A stretch of DNA of 64,000 nt. It comes from JACRCT01 sp049841135. Its GTDB lineage: Bacteria; Myxococcota; Myxococcia; Myxococcales; UBA5297. Below are positions 23,367 to 31,363 of this stretch, in pieces. Location: NCBI GenBank assembly GCA_049841135.1, contig JASGHK010000005.1, forward strand, positions 1,922,001-1,986,000, read 5' to 3'. The stretch's first letter is position 1. The number at the start of each line of letters is the position of its first letter. Below the pieces are notes generated by a model. That model did not search any database. It saw nothing but the letters and a program-made list of their open reading frames with translations, and had not been told where the DNA came from. The position numbers and the translations under genes are program-made.

Positions 23367-26300
23367 ATGAGCCGATCCGCGGGATTCGTCTTCAAGTGCG
23401 TCTTGTCTCTTTGCGTCCTGACGTTGGCGGGCTGCCCCGGGCAGCAGGTCCAGACGGGCTGCGAGGGCCAGACCTGCTCCAATCACGGCGCCTGCAGCCT
23501 CGCCACCGGCTCGGCGGCCTGTGCCTGCGATACGGGCTACCAAGGAACGGTCTGTGACCAGTGCGCCCCCGGCTACCACCTCGCCGGCACGGCGTGCGTC
23601 GCCGACGACACCTGCCTGCCGACGAGCTGCAGCGGCCACGGCACCTGTGAGGTCGTGAGCGGCAAGCCGACCTGCACCTGCGCCACCGGCTGGACTGGCG
23701 CGCACTGCGGCGCCTGCGCCGCGGGCCTGCAGGACCACGACGGCGACGGCACCTGCCGTCCCGACTGCGCCAGCGCCAACCTCTCCTGCGGCGCGCACGG
23801 CCGCTGCAGCGACCAGGCCGGGACCGCCGCCTGCGCCTGCGACACGGGCTGGGCGGGCGCGGCGTGCGACACCTGCGCCAGCGGCTACAGCTCCGACGGC
23901 AGCGGCGGCTGCGCGGTCGACCGCACCTGCAAGCCGGCGACCTGCGCCGGCCACGGCACCTGCAACGACTCCAGCGGCGCCCCGGTCTGCACCTGCGAGG
24001 TGGGCTACTCCGGCGCCCACTGCGAGGCCTGCGCCGCCGGCTACCAGGATCGCGATGGCGACGGCGTCTGCCGTCCGGGCTGCGCGAGCGCCGGCCTCGC
24101 CTGCGGCGCGCACGGCCAGTGCAGCGACGAGAGCGGCACCGCCGTCTGCGCCTGCTCCGCCGGCTACACCGGCGCGAGCTGCGAGGGGTGCGCCGCGGGC
24201 TACCAGGACCGCGACGCGAACGGCACCTGCCTCGCCGACTGCGCCACCGCCGCGCTCACCTGCGGGGCCCACGGGCTGTGCAAGGACGAGAGCGGCACCG
24301 CGGTCTGCGTCTGCGTCCCCGGCCACCAGGGCGCGAGCTGCGCCGAGTGCGCCCAGGGTTTTCAGGATCACGACGGCGACGGCAACTGCTCGCCGGACTG
24401 CAGCCAGCTGACCCTGGACTGCAGCAACCACGGCGGCTGTGACGACCAGACCGGGACCGCCCAGTGTGCATGCGCCGTCGGCTACGCCGGCGTCCGCTGC
24501 GAGGGGTGCGCCGCGGGCTACCAGGATCGCAACATCGACGGCACCTGCCTCGCCGACTGCGCCACCGCCGCCCTCGCCTGCGGAACCCACGGCCAGTGCA
24601 GCGACGCGACCGGCACCGCGGCCTGCGTCTGCACGACCGGCTACCAGGGCGCGACCTGCGCCCAGTGCGCGACCGGCTACCAGGACCACGACAACAACGG
24701 CACCTGCCTGGCCGACTGCGCCACCGCCGCGCTCTCCTGCGGGGCCCACGGTCAGTGCAGCGACGCGACCGGCACCGCGGCCTGCGTCTGCACGACCGGC
24801 TATCAGGGAGCGACCTGCGCGGGGTGCGCCGCGGGCTACCAGGACCGCGACGTCAACGGCACCTGCCTCGCCGACTGCGCCACCGCCGCCCTCGCCTGCG
24901 GGACCCACGCCCAGTGCAGCGACGCGAGCGGCACCGCGGCCTGCGTCTGCGCGGCGGGCTACCAGGACCACGACAACAACGGCACCTGCCTGGCCGACTG
25001 CGCCACCGCCGCGCTCGCCTGCGGGACCCACGGCCAGTGCAGCGACGCGACCGGCACCGCGGCCTGCGTCTGCACGACCGGCTACCAGGGCGCGACCTGC
25101 GCCCAGTGCGCGGCGGGCTACCAGGACCACGACAACAACGGCACCTGCCTCGCCGACTGCACCACCGCCGCGCTCTCCTGCGGCGCCCACGGGCAGTGCA
25201 GCGACACCGGCGGCACCGCGGTCTGTGCCTGCGCGACCGGGTACCAGGGCGCGACCTGCGCCCAGTGCGCGGCCGGCTACACCTCCGACGGCGCCGGCGG
25301 CTGCGTGCCGGCCACCGCCAACGGCTACACCTGCGCCACCGCCATCCCCCTCCCGCTGGTCAGCGGCACCGTCACCGGCAGCACCACCGGCGCCGGCGAC
25401 GAGCACAACCCCTCCTGCCTGACCTCCACCACCAATGACTCCGCGGACCTCGTCTACGTCCTGACGCCGGCCGCGAACGTGCACGTGACCCTGGAGACCT
25501 CCGCCAGCTTCGACACCGTGCTCTCGCTGGCGACGAGCTGCAGCGCCCCGGAGCTGATCTGCAACGACGACATCGTGAACATGGTCGACACCAACTCGCG
25601 CATCGAGTACGACCTCGTCGCCGGGACCACCTACTACGTGTTCGTCGACGGCTACAAGGCGACCGGCTCGTTCACGCTGACCATCACCGTCCCGGTCACC
25701 TGCCCCGCCGGGCAGATCCCCAACAGCCAGGGCATCTGCGTCGACGACCCCTGCAACCCCGACCCCTGCCTCGCGGCCGCCCACACCAAGTGCGTGGCGC
25801 AGCTGCCGACCTACGTCTGCCAGTGCCTGCCCGGCTACATCACCAACCCCAGCGGAACGGGCTGCATCGTCGACACCAACCCGGTGGGCGAGGGCTGCGC
25901 AGACGCCATCGCGCTGCCGGGCCAGGGCACGGCGACCGGAACGGTCAGCGGCACCCTCGTCGGCGCGGCCAACGACGCCAACAGCAGCTGCGGCGGCAGC
26001 GGGGGCAAGGACCGCGTCTACACCTTCACCGTCCAGAGCCGCGCCCACTACGAGCTCACCCTGGAGGGCTTCGACTCCGTCCTCCACCTGCGCAGCTCCT
26101 GCGCCGTCGCCAGCAGCGAGCTGGCCTGCAACGACGACTACCTCCAGATGGGCGGGCCCTCGCAGTTGGCCGGCGTGGTCCAGCCGGGGACCTACTACGT
26201 GTTCGCCGACGGCTACGACAGCACCGTGACCGGCCCCTACACGCTGAGCTACACGCTGGTCGCCGACCCCTGCGCCGCGAATCCCTGCTCCGGGGTGAAG

Positions 26301-27602
26301 CAGTGCGTGACCAGCGACGACTTCCTCAGCTTCGAGTGCGTCTGTCCGGCGGGCACCGTGGCCAGCGGCACCGGCTGCGTCGACGACCCGTGCGACCCCA
26401 ACCCCTGCACCGCCGCCAACAAGACCAAGTGCACGGTGCAGCTGCCCAGCTACCAGTGCGGCTGCAACCCCGGCTTCGTGGACGACGGCGCGGGCGGGTG
26501 CATGGCCGACCCCAACGGCAACCGCTGGACCTTCATGGTCTACATGAACGGCGACAACAACCTCGCCCCCGACGCGCTGGACGACATCGCCGAGATGCAG
26601 GCCGCGGGCTCGAACACCTACGTCAACATCATCGTCCTGCACGACGGCGACAAGTCCGGCGACACGCGGATGCTGCGGATCACCCCGGGCGGCTCCACGG
26701 TGCTGCAGAACAAGGGCGAGCTGGACATGGGCAACTGGCAGACCCTGCGCGACTTCGGCGTCTGGGTGGTGCAGAACTACCCGGCCCAGCACTACGCGCT
26801 GGTGATGTGGGACCACGGCGACGGCTGGCGCTCCTCCACGCCGCGCCCGCGCGGGACGCTCAAGGCGTTCTCCAACGACGACCACGGCACGGTGGACGGC
26901 ATCTCCCTCTCCAACGGCGACTACGCCAGGGCCCTGGCCCCCATCAGCCAGGCCGCCGGCCGCAAGCTGGACGTGGTGAGCTTCGACGCCTGCCTGATGG
27001 GGATGTACGAGGTCGCCAAGGCCAGCGCGCCCTACGCCGACTACCTCGTCGCCTCCGAGGAGACCGAGCCTGGCGCGGGGTGGAGCTACGACGCGTTCCT
27101 CCCGCAGCTGGTCAACAACTACACGATGACCCCCGAAGCCTTGGGCCGGCTGATCGTCGACGCCTTCTACAACGCGTCGACCGACGACTCGACGCTGTCG
27201 CTGAACAACCTGGGCACCCTCCCCGCACTCGACGCCGCGCTCACCACCTTCGCCGACGCCCTGCGCGCCGACACGGCGCAGTACTCGCGGCTCGCCACGG
27301 TGCGCAGCGCCACCCAGACCTTCGACGACGACACCCACCGCGACCTGCGCGACTTCGCCAGCCGGGTGGCGGTGATGACCGGGGCGTCCGCGGCGATGAC
27401 CAGCTCCGCCAACGCCCTGGTGACCCAGCTGCAGACCACGACGGTCTACAGCAAGGCCCAGTCGACCTACCCGAAGGCGTACGGCCTGGCCATCTACCTG
27501 CCGGGCCGCAACGATCCGTACGACTCGGCCTACAACGGCGCCGGCGCCACCTGGAGCACGGCCACGACCTGGGACGACTTCCTGAAGACCTTCGCCCAGT
27601 AG
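23367..27602 (+). CDS. EGF-repeat lipoprotein with a C-terminal clostripain (C11) protease domain
   Basis: A 1411-aa protein with a lipobox LTLAGC. Twelve tandem EGF-like modules of about 52 aa follow (CGAHGQCSD...CAAGYQD), then two PPC-like domains (GTTYYVFVDGYK and GTYYVFADGYD) alternating with three more EGF-like modules. The last 360 residues are a clostripain-family cysteine peptidase: WTFMVYMNGDNNLAPDALD at its start, catalytic His in VMWDHGDGW and catalytic Cys in FDACLMGMYE. Clostripains cleave after basic residues and are often self-activating. Here the enzyme would be tethered outside the cell on an EGF stalk. The tenth EGF module is internally shortened. A strong terminator hairpin follows. 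Confidence 0.85.
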   Translation: MSRSAGFVFKCVLSLCVLTLAGCPGQQVQTGCEGQTCSNHGACSLATGSAACACDTGYQGTVCDQCAPGYHLAGTACVADDTCLPTSCSGHGTCEVVSGKPTCTCATGWTGAHCGACAAGLQDHDGDGTCRPDCASANLSCGAHGRCSDQAGTAACACDTGWAGAACDTCASGYSSDGSGGCAVDRTCKPATCAGHGTCNDSSGAPVCTCEVGYSGAHCEACAAGYQDRDGDGVCRPGCASAGLACGAHGQCSDESGTAVCACSAGYTGASCEGCAAGYQDRDANGTCLADCATAALTCGAHGLCKDESGTAVCVCVPGHQGASCAECAQGFQDHDGDGNCSPDCSQLTLDCSNHGGCDDQTGTAQCACAVGYAGVRCEGCAAGYQDRNIDGTCLADCATAALACGTHGQCSDATGTAACVCTTGYQGATCAQCATGYQDHDNNGTCLADCATAALSCGAHGQCSDATGTAACVCTTGYQGATCAGCAAGYQDRDVNGTCLADCATAALACGTHAQCSDASGTAACVCAAGYQDHDNNGTCLADCATAALACGTHGQCSDATGTAACVCTTGYQGATCAQCAAGYQDHDNNGTCLADCTTAALSCGAHGQCSDTGGTAVCACATGYQGATCAQCAAGYTSDGAGGCVPATANGYTCATAIPLPLVSGTVTGSTTGAGDEHNPSCLTSTTNDSADLVYVLTPAANVHVTLETSASFDTVLSLATSCSAPELICNDDIVNMVDTNSRIEYDLVAGTTYYVFVDGYKATGSFTLTITVPVTCPAGQIPNSQGICVDDPCNPDPCLAAAHTKCVAQLPTYVCQCLPGYITNPSGTGCIVDTNPVGEGCADAIALPGQGTATGTVSGTLVGAANDANSSCGGSGGKDRVYTFTVQSRAHYELTLEGFDSVLHLRSSCAVASSELACNDDYLQMGGPSQLAGVVQPGTYYVFADGYDSTVTGPYTLSYTLVADPCAANPCSGVKQCVTSDDFLSFECVCPAGTVASGTGCVDDPCDPNPCTAANKTKCTVQLPSYQCGCNPGFVDDGAGGCMADPNGNRWTFMVYMNGDNNLAPDALDDIAEMQAAGSNTYVNIIVLHDGDKSGDTRMLRITPGGSTVLQNKGELDMGNWQTLRDFGVWVVQNYPAQHYALVMWDHGDGWRSSTPRPRGTLKAFSNDDHGTVDGISLSNGDYARALAPISQAAGRKLDVVSFDACLMGMYEVAKASAPYADYLVASEETEPGAGWSYDAFLPQLVNNYTMTPEALGRLIVDAFYNASTDDSTLSLNNLGTLPALDAALTTFADALRADTAQYSRLATVRSATQTFDDDTHRDLRDFASRVAVMTGASAAMTSSANALVTQLQTTTVYSKAQSTYPKAYGLAIYLPGRNDPYDSAYNGAGATWSTATTWDDFLKTFAQ
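23757..25313 (+). repeat. tandem 150-160 bp coding repeats (EGF modules 3-12)
   Basis: Ten consecutive modules share long identical nucleotide stretches, most clearly GCCACCGCCGCGCTC and GACAACAACGGCACCTGC. The copies at about 24600-25150 are nearly identical. One unit (about 24890-24990) lacks roughly 36 bases encoding TGYQGATCAQC, as expected from in-frame recombination between copies. This is a protein-coding array, not a CRISPR. Confidence 0.75.
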
Positions 27603-27637
27603 CCAGGGTTGCCTGGCTAGGCAGCCTGATCGACAGC

Positions 27638-27667
27638 GCAGGCCCCGCGGTTCACCGCGGGGCCTGC
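27638..27667. terminator. terminator hairpin after the clostripain gene
   Basis: A perfect 13-bp stem (GCAGGCCCCGCGG with CCGCGGGGCCTGC) closes a 4-base TTCA loop, 36 bases beyond the TAG stop. There is no long T-run, which is usual in high-GC genomes. Confidence 0.75.
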
Positions 27668-27844
27668 GAGTTCAGGGTTCAGGGTTGTTGATGAACGCTG
27701 ACATATCTTATGCAGCCGGCGCCGGGACGAGGCGGACGCCTGGTCACTGGAGATGCGCTTGGCGCTCGGCACCCTCCCTCGTACGTGAGGCGAAGTCGAG
27801 GGTGTGAAGGCTGTCCCTGGGCTCAGAAGGAATCCGGCATCGGA

Positions 27845-27913
27845 ATGGGGTGCTGCGGCTGCGTCGACGGCTTCTGGTGCACCTGCGCCGACGGCGCGAC
27901 GCTGCGACTCTGA
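27845..27913 (+). CDS. possible 22-aa cysteine-rich microprotein
   Basis: The reading frame MGCCGCVDGFWCTCADGATL plus two residues has five Cys in 22 residues, and 21 of 22 sense codons end in G or C. The codons just upstream in the same frame lose that bias, so the ATG at 27845 looks like a real boundary. GAAGGA lies about 12 bases upstream, longer than ideal. A peptide of this kind could bind metal, but the sequence does not show that. It stands alone in a 550-base gap, convergent with a possible small membrane gene. Confidence 0.4.
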   Translation: MGCCGCVDGFWCTCADGATLRL

Positions 27914-27932
27914 CAGCACAGCGGCGTACGGA

Positions 27933-28042
27933 TTACGAGGACGCGAGGCCGACCAAGCCGACCGCCCCGAGCGCGATCCCGAAGACCACCACGCCCACCC
28001 ACCGTAGATGCCAATCAAGACGAAGACGGCCTTGCTCTTCAT
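27933..28042 (-). pseudogene. possible small membrane protein, frame-broken
   Basis: The first 13 codons read MKSKAVFVLIGIY. After a net one-base shift near 27998 the strand continues GWVGVVVFGIALGAVGLVG and ends at TAA 27933. Together they would be a single-helix membrane peptide of about 36 aa. The break lies in a GGTGGGTGGG run, not in one of the palindromes seen elsewhere. It is too short to be sure it is a gene. Confidence 0.3.
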
Positions 28043-28154
28043 GCCTGCAGCAACCTCACTCGCCAGGCGCAGCGTCAGGGATCCAGCGCATGGCTGGGGC
28101 CGACGGCCCGTCCGGCCAGGGGAGAACGACGATCAAAGGAGGAACGCGCGGGTG

Positions 28155-28583
28155 CTACTCGCAGCGCTTCTGGTCCGCGGCGCAGACGAGCTTGCCGTCG
28201 TCGCACGAAGGGCGGAACTGGGCGGAGCCGGCGCAGCAGGAGAAGTCCTCCGCCGGGCAGGCCGAGTGCGGCACGCAGCAGGCGAGGGACGGGCTGCCGC
28301 ACTTGCCCAAGGTGGTGAGGTGGCCCTTGCCGGGGATGCATTCGGAGATCGCCTTGCACTCCATCGATCCACCGGTGCAGGTGCTGGGAGCCCCGCCGCC
28401 GCCGACGGCCATGGGCGCGGGCTCGCCAGCGGCGGCCGGTGCGGCGGGTGCCGCAGGTGCCGCGGGAGCTGCGGGAGCTGCGACGACCGGTTTGGCTGGC
28501 GCGGCAGGAGCTGCTGGAGCCGGAGTGCGATCGGTGCAAGCCAGGAGACCAAGAGAGAAGGCGAGGACGAGGGTGAGCTTCAC
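28155..28583 (-). CDS. small Ala/Pro-linker lipoprotein with a cysteine-rich domain
   Basis: A 142-aa product with lipobox LGLLACT, then an Ala-Pro low-complexity linker of about 40 residues, then a compact domain with ten Cys (STCTGGSMECKAISECIPG, ACCVPHSACPAEDFSCC). The GTG start at 28583 is supported by AGGAG 7 bases upstream. The C-terminal domain should be disulphide-bonded and displayed away from the membrane by the linker. The family is not recognised. Confidence 0.75.
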   Translation of the reverse strand: MKLTLVLAFSLGLLACTDRTPAPAAPAAPAKPVVAAPAAPAAPAAPAAPAAAGEPAPMAVGGGGAPSTCTGGSMECKAISECIPGKGHLTTLGKCGSPSLACCVPHSACPAEDFSCCAGSAQFRPSCDDGKLVCAADQKRCE

Positions 28584-28715
28584 GGGCAGCTCCTGTGTGA
28601 AAAGCGGCCCAAGCTACAACGTCCGCCGCGAGCCCGCGGCGATTTCTCACTGCCAGTTCAACGCCTCCGACGACGGCTTGGCCTGCAGCCGGCATCGCTC
28701 GCATAGGATGGCGGC

Positions 28716-29367
28716 ATGCCCGCCTTCGCCGTCGTCGGACTGGTCCTGTTCGCCGTGCTCTGCCTCGCCGCCCTCGGCGGGCGAGCCTTGGCGCAGCCGA
28801 AGCCGCAGCAGCGCCCGGCGCCCATCGCAGCCACCACGCCCCCTGAATTCGGAGCCCCCGTGCCCGTCCGCCCTCTCTCGAAGCAGGAGCTCGCCGAGAA
28901 GCTCAAGACCCTCTCCAGGACCGAGGCCCCCACGACCCTGAGCGAGGGGGCCATGTGCTACAAGCCGAAGGTCCCCGCCGACAGCGCCGACTACGTCTGC
29001 CCGAAGTGCGCGGCGCGCACGCAGTACTCGAAGAACCGCGCTACGGCCGGACTCATCGACCGGGAGCTGCCGGGCATCCGCAAAGGGCTGCAGGCCCTCC
29101 ACGGGCTCAACGTCTCGCTCGACGAGTCGCAGCTGTGCCGCAAGTGCACCCCCAACGCGCCCGAGTGGCCACAGCTGGCGCTGGTGCTCAAGCACCCGGA
29201 CGGCACGGTCATCCGCACCGAGGGCATCGGCTTGGAAGACGTCGCCCTGCTCCGCGAGCCTCCTGGACGGCAAGCTCACGCACGCGGGCAGCCACGACCA
29301 GGAGTCACCCCTCAAGGACCACCAGAAGCGCCTGGAGACCCTGCTCGGAGTCCCGGCCGCGAAGTGA
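28716..29367 (+). CDS. membrane-anchored protein with two CxxC pairs, function unknown (one frame break)
   Basis: An N-terminal helix (VVGLVLFAVLCLAALGG) acts as signal or anchor. A Pro-rich linker follows, then a domain with YVCPKCAARTQYSKN and LCRKCTPNAPEWP, two CxxC pairs that could bind zinc or a redox cofactor. The frame breaks at 29256-29262 (GAGCCTC for GAGCTC); after removing one base the protein continues LLRELLDGKLTHAG and ends GVPAAK at 29367, 216 aa. As given, the frame drifts into Arg/Pro-rich sequence. It converges on the selenoprotein gene with only 17 bases between. Confidence 0.7.
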
Positions 29368-29384
29368 CCCGCGGGTAGGCGCTG

Positions 29385-30287
29385 TCACCTCGAGGGACAG
29401 GACTCCTCCGGGATCTCGCCGGAGAGCAGCTTGAGGAACAGCCAGGGCTTGGCCTTGCACAGCGCGGCGATGGGGGGCTCCTGCGCGAGCTTGCCCATCG
29501 CCTCGCCGCGCGGCTCCGGCCAGGTGAAGGGCAGCTCCACCGTCGTCCCGAAGCGCGGCGCTGCCTCGAGCGACTGGAGCGCGGAGCGCAGCACGGCCGC
29601 CTGGGTTCCAGCGTCGCCCGCCATCCCCATCGGCCGGCTGAACGGGTGCTCGACTCCGGCGACGCGGGGAGCGCCGGTGGCCGCCGTCAGCTCGGGCATC
29701 ATCGACAAGCAGAGCGTCGAGATGCCCGCCGCTTCGATCTCTCGTGAGGCCAGTCCCACGGACCGGCAGCAGAAGGGTCAGGCAGGCACCAGCAGCGCGG
29801 CGTCCACCTCCTCGGACTTCATCCGCGCGATCATCCTGGGGACGGAGTCGGCCAGGAACTGCCGGAGGTCGAGCAGGTAGCCCATGAACGAGTAGTGCGA
29901 CGGCGCGACCGAGCCCACCAGGCCGGCCTGCGCGGCCTCCTCCAGGCGGCGCAGCGGCAGCACGCAGTCCAGGTCCTGCTCGCCGTGTCGCACGTCGATG
30001 TGGAGGTGGTAGAGGCGCACGTCGCGCTCCGTCGTGCCGAGCGGGAGCACGCGGAGGCTCGGATCGCCCCACCAGGGATTGCGTCGCTCGCCCTCCTGGT
30101 CGAACGCCGGCTGGTCGCGACGGGCGATGCCCGCGCTGGACACCAGCGCCACGCGGCACTCGCGCAGCGGCTTGCGCAGGGGCGTCCAGACCGGCGGCCG
30201 CTCCGGCTCGCGCTCGGCCCAGGCCTTCATGACCCTGCGACTGGCGAAGTCGAGGAACTTGTAGGAGTCCACGAACACCTCGGGCAA
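29385..30287 (-). CDS. selenoprotein, GrdB/PrdB-like (glycine/betaine/D-proline reductase B family)
   Basis: The gene encodes 300 aa if the in-frame TGA at 29778-29780 is read as selenocysteine 170. The residues around it read LLVPA-U-PFCCRSVGLASRE, a U-x-x-C redox motif followed by the IEAAGISTLCLS segment that fits the selenoprotein B family. Both halves are in the same frame and both look like this family: VALVSSAGIARRDQPAF near residue 50 and HPFSRPMGMAGD in the second half. A SECIS-type hairpin lies directly behind the TGA. Family members are reductases acting through a Sec/Cys centre; the substrate here is unknown. Length is below that of clostridial GrdB (about 430 aa, from memory). 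Without Sec decoding it would be split into two short genes. Confidence 0.85.
29749..29780 (-). promoter_or_regulatory. bacterial SECIS element (TGA plus hairpin)
   Basis: On the minus strand the TGA (29780-29778) is followed by 10 bases, then GCCGGTCC, loop GTG, GGACTGGC: eight pairs including one G-U. Eighteen bases lie between the TGA and the apical loop, and the loop begins with G. These values match the bacterial SECIS rules (loop 16-37 bases from the codon, a G within the first two loop bases, loop of 3-14). It should recruit SelB and the selenocysteyl-tRNA. Confidence 0.85.
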
Positions 30288-30342
30288 GGCGCGACTTTAG
30301 CAACGCGCCGCCGAAAGGTTCAGGTCAATGGGGGCGCGACGC

Positions 30343-30483
30343 TCACGGCAGCCCGAGCGCCTGGACCCGCGAAAAGCCAGGGATGGCGCCGTCGTTGTGG
30401 CGAAGGAGCTCGACGAGCTGCGGGCCGACCTCCTGGGCGATGCGCGCGTCCACCTCGCGGCGCACGCCGTCCAGTCGCGGCAT
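30343..30483 (-). pseudogene. possible 3' remnant of a gene
   Basis: A 46-codon frame with strong coding bias reads MPRLDGVRREVDARIAQ and ends FSRVQALGLP. The coding look continues a few codons upstream (GGDPSLLNRP), without a start, and then stops where the 86-bp repeats begin. It may be the tail of a gene whose front was lost at the repeat. The family is not recognised. Confidence 0.35.
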
Positions 30484-30523
30484 CGGCCGGTTGAGCAGTG
30501 AGGGGTCGCCGCCGGCTACGCCG

Positions 30524-30748
30524 CAGTGGGCTCACTGGCCTTCAATCCGGAGGTCCCGTCCGCGCAGAGTGTCACGACCAAGGCCGGTCAGGGCAGCGCC
30601 GGGCTCCTCCCGTGGGCTCAGTGGCCTTCAATTCGGAGGTCCCGTCCGCGCAGAGTGTCACGAGCAAGGTCGGTCAGGGCAGAGCCGGGCTCCTCCCCTA
30701 AGCAGTGGGCTCACTGGCCTTCAATCCGGAGGTCCCGTCCGCGCAGGG
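30524..30748. repeat. 2.5 tandem copies of an 86-93 bp intergenic repeat
   Basis: Each copy starts GTGGGCTCACTGGCCTTCAA, followed by CCGGAGGTCCCGTCCGCGCAG; starts are at 30526, 30612 and 30705. Copies one and two extend through AGTGTCACGA, GGTCAGGGCAG and CCGGGCTCCTCCC; the third is cut after the first 44 bases. A 7-base insert, CTAAGCA, separates copies two and three. It is non-coding. Position and divergence suggest a dispersed genomic repeat family, which would need the whole genome to test. Confidence 0.75.
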
Positions 30749-30766
30749 GAGGCGGGGGAGGGGCGG

Positions 30767-31150
30767 TCAACTGCCTCGCGTCTGCGACAGGCAGAGCTTC
30801 ACGTAGTTCTGCAGCTCCGCGCCGTCGACCGGCTTGGGCAGGAAGAAGTCGACCCCATCCGCGAGGCAGCTGGAGATGGCGCTCACCTTCATGACGCCGG
30901 ACACCATGATGAACGGGATCTTGCGCTTGGTGCCTCGCGACGCCTTGAGCGTGCTGGCCAGGCTGCTGCCGTCCATCTCCGGCATCTGGTAGTCCGACAC
31001 CACCAACGAGATGTCGTCGTTGACCTGCAGGGCTTCGAGGGCGTGCTTTCCGTTCGGGCTGAGGAAGGCCGTGTGGCCCATCTTCTCGACCAGGGCCTTG
31101 AGGAGGATCTGCTCGGTGCGGTCGTCCTCGACGATGAGTACTTTGACCAT
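30767..31150 (-). CDS. CheY-like single-domain response regulator
   Basis: A 127-aa receiver domain with no output domain. The acidic pair is in LIVEDD, phospho-acceptor Asp53 is in VSDYQMPEMDG, and the conserved Lys106 is in FFLPKP. It would take phosphate from a histidine kinase that is not in this window. Start ATG 31150 follows a relatively AT-rich leader. It is a stand-alone gene flanked by the 86-bp repeats downstream. Confidence 0.9.
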   Translation of the reverse strand: MVKVLIVEDDRTEQILLKALVEKMGHTAFLSPNGKHALEALQVNDDISLVVSDYQMPEMDGSSLASTLKASRGTKRKIPFIMVSGVMKVSAISSCLADGVDFFLPKPVDGAELQNYVKLCLSQTRGS

Positions 31151-31223
31151 CTTTAGGTTCCTCGAGCCAATGAATGCCTGAAGGGTTTCACCGTTATCCG
31201 CAGGACGCCATCAGAGCGAGTTC

Positions 31224-31252
31224 CTAGTATTCACGGCAAATAAAAACCGCAA
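31224..31252 (-). promoter_or_regulatory. candidate sigma-70-type promoter of the response regulator gene
   Basis: On the minus strand TTGCGG is followed, after 17 bases, by TACTAG, about 75 bases upstream of ATG 31150. The segment includes TTTTTATTT and is clearly more AT-rich than the rest of the window. This is a pattern match only. Confidence 0.3.
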
Positions 31253-31363
31253 TCACGCTTGGTATTGGCTGGGGCCTGACCCAGTGGGGTGCTCCCGAAG
31301 AGGCGGTGGCCCGCGCGCGAGCGTCGCGGCGCCGCGAGCCTTCGATTCCGGCTCCTCGGAGCG

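Noticed and set aside
23757..25313. CRISPR-like regular repeats
   Set aside because: The units are contiguous, in frame and encode EGF modules; there are no spacers.
23298..27338. 1346-aa minus-strand frame antisense to the EGF/clostripain gene
   Set aside because: Low-complexity Val/Ala/Gly/Arg translation mirroring the coding repeats; no domain recognised.
30498..30701. 67-aa plus-strand protein over the intergenic repeat
   Set aside because: Its sequence is the translated repeat unit, with no ribosome site or protein-like features.
30524..30748. CRISPR array or coding gene in the 86-bp repeats
   Set aside because: Repeats are long and directly adjacent without unique spacers, and the open frames through them are repeat artefacts.
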